Positions 60,280 to 64,000 of a DNA stretch of 64,000 bases are shown piece after piece. Within the stretch, counting starts at the first letter, position 1; each line of letters starts with the position of its first letter. Where the stretch lies: the NCBI RefSeq assembly GCF_018406645.1, contig NZ_AP024546.1:558001-622000 (forward strand), read 5' to 3'. Origin of the DNA: Lysobacter helvus (GTDB taxonomy: Bacteria > Pseudomonadota > Gammaproteobacteria > Xanthomonadales > Xanthomonadaceae). A model generated the notes under the pieces. That model was given only the letters and a program-made list of their open reading frames with translations. It was not told where the DNA came from and did no database searches. A program made the position numbers and the translations under genes.

Positions 60280-63200
60280 TCACGCGGACTCCGTCGGCCA
60301 TCTTCTCGGCGATCAGTTCGAACACGTTGCGCAGCAATTCGTGCTCCTGGTACGGCTTGCCCAGGTAACGCTCCACGCCGATGTCGAACGCGCGCTGGCG
60401 ATGCTTCTCGCCGGTACGCGAGGTGATCATCATGATCGGCACGTTGCGGAAGCGCGGGTCGGCCTTCATCGCGGTCGCGAGTTCGTAACCGTCCATGCGC
60501 GGCATTTCGATGTCGAGCAGCATCAGGTCGGGCACGCGCTCTTCCAGGCGTTCCAGGGCGTCCACGCCATCCTTCGCGGTGGTGACTTCGAAGTTGTGGC
60601 GCTCCAGCACGCGGCCGGTGACCTTGCGCATCGTGACCGAGTCGTCGACCACCATGACCAGCGGCACGTGGCGCTTTTCGGGCTGCGGCGCCGGCACGGT
60701 GTCACGCGGCAACGCGGCCTGGCGGCGCACGAGCGGAGCGACGTCGAGGATCACGACGACGGAGCCGTCGCCCATGATCGTCGCGCCGAAGATGCCCGGC
60801 ACCGAACCCACCTGCGGACCCACCGGCTTCACCACGATTTCGCGATTGCCGAGCACCTGGTCGATGCTGACCGCCGCGCGCAGTTCACCGGCGCGGATCA
60901 GCAGCAGCGGCATCTGCAGCTGGCCTTCGGCCTTCGCGGCCGCGTGGCCGAGCAGCAGGCCGAGATCGTGCAGTGCGTACTCTTCGCCGCCGTACGCGTA
61001 CGTGGCGTCGTTCTTCGCCAGCGCTTCGCGCGTCACGCGGCCCACGCCGCGCACCGAGGCGATCGGCACGGCATACGTGGTTTCGCCGATCTTGACGAAC
61101 ACCGCCTGCGTGACCGCGAGCGTCTGCGGCAGGCGCAGGGTGAACGTGGTGCCTTCGCCCTGCTTCGACTTGATGTCCAGCGCGCCGCCGAGCTGGCGGA
61201 CTTCGCTGGCGACCACGTCCATGCCCACGCCGCGGCCGGCGAGGCGGCTGACGGTGTCGGCGGTGGAGAAGCCCGGCTCCATGATCAGCGCGTCGAGGTC
61301 GGCGTCGGCCAGCACCGCATCGCTGCGGATCAGGCCGCGCTCTTCGGCGCGTTTGCGGATGGCGTTGCGGTTGAGGCCCGCGCCGTCGTCGCCGACTTCC
61401 AGCACGACTTCCGACCCTTCGCGGCGCACCGCGATGCGGATCGTGCCTTCTTCGCTCTTCTTGTGCTTCCTGCGGTCGCCCGGCGATTCCAGGCCGTGCG
61501 CGACCGCGTTGCGCAGCATGTGTTCCAGCGGCGCGGTCATGCGCTCGAGCACGTTGCGATCGAGTTCGCCCTGCGCACCGTCCAGCTTCAGCTGCACGTT
61601 CTTGCCGGTGTCGGCCGCCGCCTGGCGGACGACGCGGCGCAGGCGCGGCACGAGCGCATCGAACGGCACCATGCGCGTGCGCATGAGGCCTTCCTGCAGT
61701 TCCGAGCTCACGCGCGACTGCTGGAGCAGCAGCGTTTCGTACTGGCGCGTCAGGTCTTCCAGCGACCCCTGCAGCGACGACATGTCCGCCGCGGACTCGG
61801 CCAGGCCTCGGCTGAGCTGCTGCAGCGTGGAGAAGCGGTCGAGTTCCAGCGGATCGAACGTCTGGTCCGCGGTGTCGTGCTCGCGCTGGTAGCGCGCGAT
61901 GATCTGCGCTTCGGTTTCGATGTCCAGGCGGCGCAGCTGGTCGCGGAGGCGCTGGTTGGTCGCTTCCATTTCGCCCATGGCGCCGCGGAAGTTGCCGAGC
62001 TGCTGTTCCAGGCGCGACCGGTAGATCGCGACTTCGCCCGCGTAGTTGACGAGGCGGTCCAGCAGGTCGGCGCGGATGCGCACCTGTTCCTGCGGGGCGC
62101 GCACGCCGATGTCGTCGTCGTCGCCGGCGCCCGCGTCCATGATCGGCGCGGACAGCGGCTTGAGTTCCGCCTTCGGCGCGGCCCACGTCTGGCGCGTGTC
62201 GACTTCCGCCGCCGGCTCGTACGTGCGGCCCTTGGCGCGCGCGTCGAACTGGGCGATCAGCTGTTCCGGCATCGCGATCGCGCGGCGTTCGCCGACGCGG
62301 GTGACCATCGCGTGCAGGCGGTCGAAACCGCGCTCGAGCAGCGGAATGCCATCGCGTCCCAGCTCGCTGCGGTGTTCGACCACCGCTTCGAGCAGCGACT
62401 CCATCGCGTGGCCGAGTTCGCCCACGGCCATGATGCCGGCCATGCGCGCACCGCCCTTGAGCGTGTGCAGGTCGCGCTGCAGGCCGACCAGGTGTTCGCG
62501 TTCGCCCGGTGCGTTGCGCAGCTGCGCGAGCAGGCCGTCGGAATGGTCGAGCAGGTCGACGCCTTCCTCGACGAAGATGTCGACGAGTTCGGGGTCGAGG
62601 TCGGTGAGGTCGAGCGCTTCGTCCGGATCGTTGGCCGAGGCCACGGCGTCGGCCAGCATCTGGGCGACGGCGGGTTCGGCGTCTTCGGATTCGGCGACGG
62701 TGGCTTCGACGGCGGGTTCTTCGACGACGGGTTCTTCGACCGCAGGTGCTTCGGCTTCAGGCTGCGGCGCCGCGGCGTCCTCGGCGAGCTTCGCGGCCTC
62801 GGCGGCCGCGTGTTCGCGGGCCAGGCGCTCGGCTTCGTATTCCGCTTCCAGCGCGGCGTATTCGGCTTCCTCGGCGAGGCGGACGCGTTCGGCTTCGGCT
62901 TCGGCGGCGACGCGTTCGGATTCGACGCGTTCTGCTTCGGCGCGTTCGGCTTCGGCGCGTTCGGCTTCGGCGCGTTCGGCTTCGGCGCGCTGGGCCTCGA
63001 GGCGTTCGGCTTCGAGGCGTTCCGCTTCGACGCGTTCGGTCTCGGCGCGCTCGGCGTCGAGGCGTTCGGCTTCGATGCGCTCGGCTTCGAGGCGTTCGGC
63101 TTCCAGCAGCAAGGCTTCCACGCGCTGGGCTTCGGCGCGCTCGGACTCGGCGCGTTCGGCTTCCAGGCGCTCGGATTCGATGCGTTCGAATTCGGCACGT

Positions 63201-64000
63201 TCCGCTTCGAGGCGCTGCGCTTCGGCGTGTTCGGCTTCCGCACGCGCCGCTTCGGCGCGTTCGGCCTCCGCACGATCGGCTTGCGCACGCTCGGCGTCGA
63301 GGCGTTGCGTTTCCAGGCGCTCGGCTTCGACGCGCTCGGCTTCGAGCAACGACGCTTCCAGGCCCGCCTGCGCTTCGATCGCCGCGGCGTCGGCCGCATC
63401 GCCTTCGAGTTCGAACTCTTCCAGCGCCAGGCCGTCGCTGCCGACGTCGAACGACGCGGCATCCAGCGACGCGGTGTCCAGCGTGCCGTCGAGCACGATG
63501 TCTTCGACGACGACGTGGTCGGCGCCACCTTCGGCGGCTTCGTTGATCGGCAGCCCGGCATCGACCGGGATCGCATCGGACAGGTCGAGGAACGCCGACA
63601 GGTCTTCGCCCTGCAGCGTGACTTCCTCGACGGCGTGGTCCGACGTGTCCTGCAACGCAAGGCCGGTGTCGACCGGCGTGGCTTCGGCGAGGTCGGTGAA
63701 TTCGCGCAGGTCGGCGACGCCGGCCAGTTCGAGGTTCGCGTGTTCCAGCGCGTCGAGGTCGGCTTCGACCGGTTCGGTCGGCAGCAGCGGCGTCTTCGCT
63801 TCCGGCAGTTCGTCGCGCAGCGCGACGACCTGGCGGGCCAGCGCTTCGAACACCGGCACGCGCGGCGCGTCGGTCTGCAACGCGGTGACGGTGCGGCGGA
63901 TGGCTTCCGCCGTGGCGGCCAGCGCGGCCACGCCCTGCGCCGTCGGCAATGCATGCGCGGCGAGCAGACGCTTGATGTAGGTCTCGGCCGGACCGGTGAC
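60272..64000 (-). CDS. chpA: ChpA-type chemotaxis histidine kinase, N-terminus cut by window edge
   Basis: The frame is open from the right edge (about 1,242 codons visible). From N to C: acidic Hpt-like segments, a 29-fold pentapeptide repeat (62912-63346), a Pro/Glu linker, an Hpt domain with [24 protein letters not shown] (phospho-His near 62464), a dimerisation segment, HATPase with N-box [33 protein letters not shown] and [11 protein letters not shown], a CheW domain ([23 protein letters not shown]), and a receiver ([11 protein letters not shown], phospho-Asp in [12 protein letters not shown], Lys in YLGKPYQ). It controls type IV pilus twitching and surface sensing. The left 3' end is complete; more Hpt domains are expected beyond the edge. 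Confidence 0.93.
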   Translation of the reverse strand, partial: VTGPAETYIKRLLAAHALPTAQGVAALAATAEAIRRTVTALQTDAPRVPVFEALARQVVALRDELPEAKTPLLPTEPVEADLDALEHANLELAGVADLREFTDLAEATPVDTGLALQDTSDHAVEEVTLQGEDLSAFLDLSDAIPVDAGLPINEAAEGGADHVVVEDIVLDGTLDTASLDAASFDVGSDGLALEEFELEGDAADAAAIEAQAGLEASLLEAERVEAERLETQRLDAERAQADRAEAERAEAARAEAEHAEAQRLEAERAEFERIESERLEAERAESERAEAQRVEALLLEAERLEAERIEAERLDAERAETERVEAERLEAERLEAQRAEAERAEAERAEAERAEAERVESERVAAEAEAERVRLAEEAEYAALEAEYEAERLAREHAAAEAAKLAEDAAAPQPEAEAPAVEEPVVEEPAVEATVAESEDAEPAVAQMLADAVASANDPDEALDLTDLDPELVDIFVEEGVDLLDHSDGLLAQLRNAPGEREHLVGLQRDLHTLKGGARMAGIMAVGELGHAMESLLEAVVEHRSELGRDGIPLLERGFDRLHAMVTRVGERRAIAMPEQLIAQFDARAKGRTYEPAAEVDTRQTWAAPKAELKPLSAPIMDAGAGDDDDIGVRAPQEQVRIRADLLDRLVNYAGEVAIYRSRLEQQLGNFRGAMGEMEATNQRLRDQLRRLDIETEAQIIARYQREHDTADQTFDPLELDRFSTLQQLSRGLAESAADMSSLQGSLEDLTRQYETLLLQQSRVSSELQEGLMRTRMVPFDALVPRLRRVVRQAAADTGKNVQLKLDGAQGELDRNVLERMTAPLEHMLRNAVAHGLESPGDRRKHKKSEEGTIRIAVRREGSEVVLEVGDDGAGLNRNAIRKRAEERGLIRSDAVLADADLDALIMEPGFSTADTVSRLAGRGVGMDVVASEVRQLGGALDIKSKQGEGTTFTLRLPQTLAVTQAVFVKIGETTYAVPIASVRGVGRVTREALAKNDATYAYGGEEYALHDLGLLLGHAAAKAEGQLQMPLLLIRAGELRAAVSIDQVLGNREIVVKPVGPQVGSVPGIFGATIMGDGSVVVILDVAPLVRRQAALPRDTVPAPQPEKRHVPLVMVVDDSVTMRKVTGRVLERHNFEVTTAKDGVDALERLEERVPDLMLLDIEMPRMDGYELATAMKADPRFRNVPIMMITSRTGEKHRQRAFDIGVERYLGKPYQEHELLRNVFELIAEKMADGVRVNG
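62912..63346 (-). repeat. 29 tandem 15-bp repeats encoding (A/L)EAER pentapeptides
   Basis: Exactly 435 bp, or 29 units of five residues, variants of [10 protein letters not shown] with the last four AEAER units identical in protein. Alternating Glu and Arg at i/i+3 and i/i+4 should make a stable single alpha-helix about 145 residues long. DNA units are similar but diverged, so expansion is partly old. It separates the N-terminal Hpt region from the kinase part of ChpA. Confidence 0.9.

Noticed and set aside
62912-63346. Regular 15-bp repetition considered as a CRISPR-like or satellite array
   Set aside because: No constant repeat separated by unique spacers; the period equals five codons in frame with chpA, so it is a protein repeat.
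1-64000. tRNA, rRNA, insertion sequence, integrase, attachment site and replication origin
   Set aside because: Looked for by eye; no T-loop-like GGTTCGAATCC, transposase motif, terminal inverted repeat, or DnaA-box cluster was recognised. Short or degenerate elements could be missed without a search tool.

Overview
The window is a GC-rich, roughly 95% coding bacterial chromosome segment with 60 supported protein genes. No rRNA, tRNA, insertion sequence, prophage or CRISPR array was seen. Gene content and order point to the Xanthomonadaceae/Lysobacteraceae (Lysobacter- or Luteimonas-like): a large TonB-dependent receptor, a chpA-chpB-chpC pilus-chemotaxis tail, two tandem ubiquinone hydroxylases, a PlpD-type patatin autotransporter, and the lptD-surA-pdxA-rsmA-apaG-apaH block. 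The genus is inferred from memory of gene order, not from a search.

Layout. 1-2756: TonB-dependent receptor cut by the left edge. 2911-5930: peroxide module, ahpD and ahpC on minus, diverging from oxyR and a membrane-anchored partner across a clear OxyR box; the AhpC/AhpD pair is of the mycobacterial CxC/CxxC type. 5946-9689 (minus): EamA transporter, glutathione transferase, 7TM-DISM diguanylate cyclase. 9817-14223 (plus): glnS, Cys-rich lipoprotein, deaminase and rlmM in a tight chain, then a proline-rich EF-hand protein. 14284-16697 (minus): two ubiquinone-biosynthesis monooxygenases. 16770-18886 (plus): DUF6580-like membrane protein, PduO-type adenosyltransferase, HDAC-like amidohydrolase; convergent msrB. 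19479-26378 (plus): outer-membrane biogenesis and housekeeping operon lptD to apaH. 26381-34785 (minus): folA, PlpD-like phospholipase/barrel, glycine-zipper protein, thyA-lgt, two TPM-domain proteins with lemA, TerC and dgkA.

34984-42140: VOC protein, periplasmic isoaspartyl peptidase, then a MacAB-like exporter (adaptor, separate ATPase, separate permease) behind an OmpR-type two-component system. 42280-44199: small membrane protein, a Doc toxin paired with an AbrB-type antitoxin under a palindromic operator, and a TrmH methyltransferase that overlaps the end of an RND efflux operon (44196-48429). 48628-52028: cysM, an unknown membrane protein, macro-domain protein coupled to a membrane protein, and an orphan 168-aa protein behind a 9-bp inverted repeat. 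52200-57918: glycolytic set pgk, pyk and animal-type class I aldolase, with two tandem secreted TonB-C-terminal-like proteins between pyk and aldolase. 57995-64000: chpC, a CheB-like protein that appears to lack its catalytic residues, and the 3' part of a giant ChpA kinase cut by the right edge, containing 29 pentapeptide repeats that should form a charged single alpha-helix.

Most unusual items: the ChpA helical-repeat linker with the apparently dead CheB beside it, the Doc/AbrB module and its operator, the MacA adaptor with a 134-residue LTxxQ-like insertion, the mycobacterial-type AhpC/AhpD module, and the tandem TonB-domain proteins.
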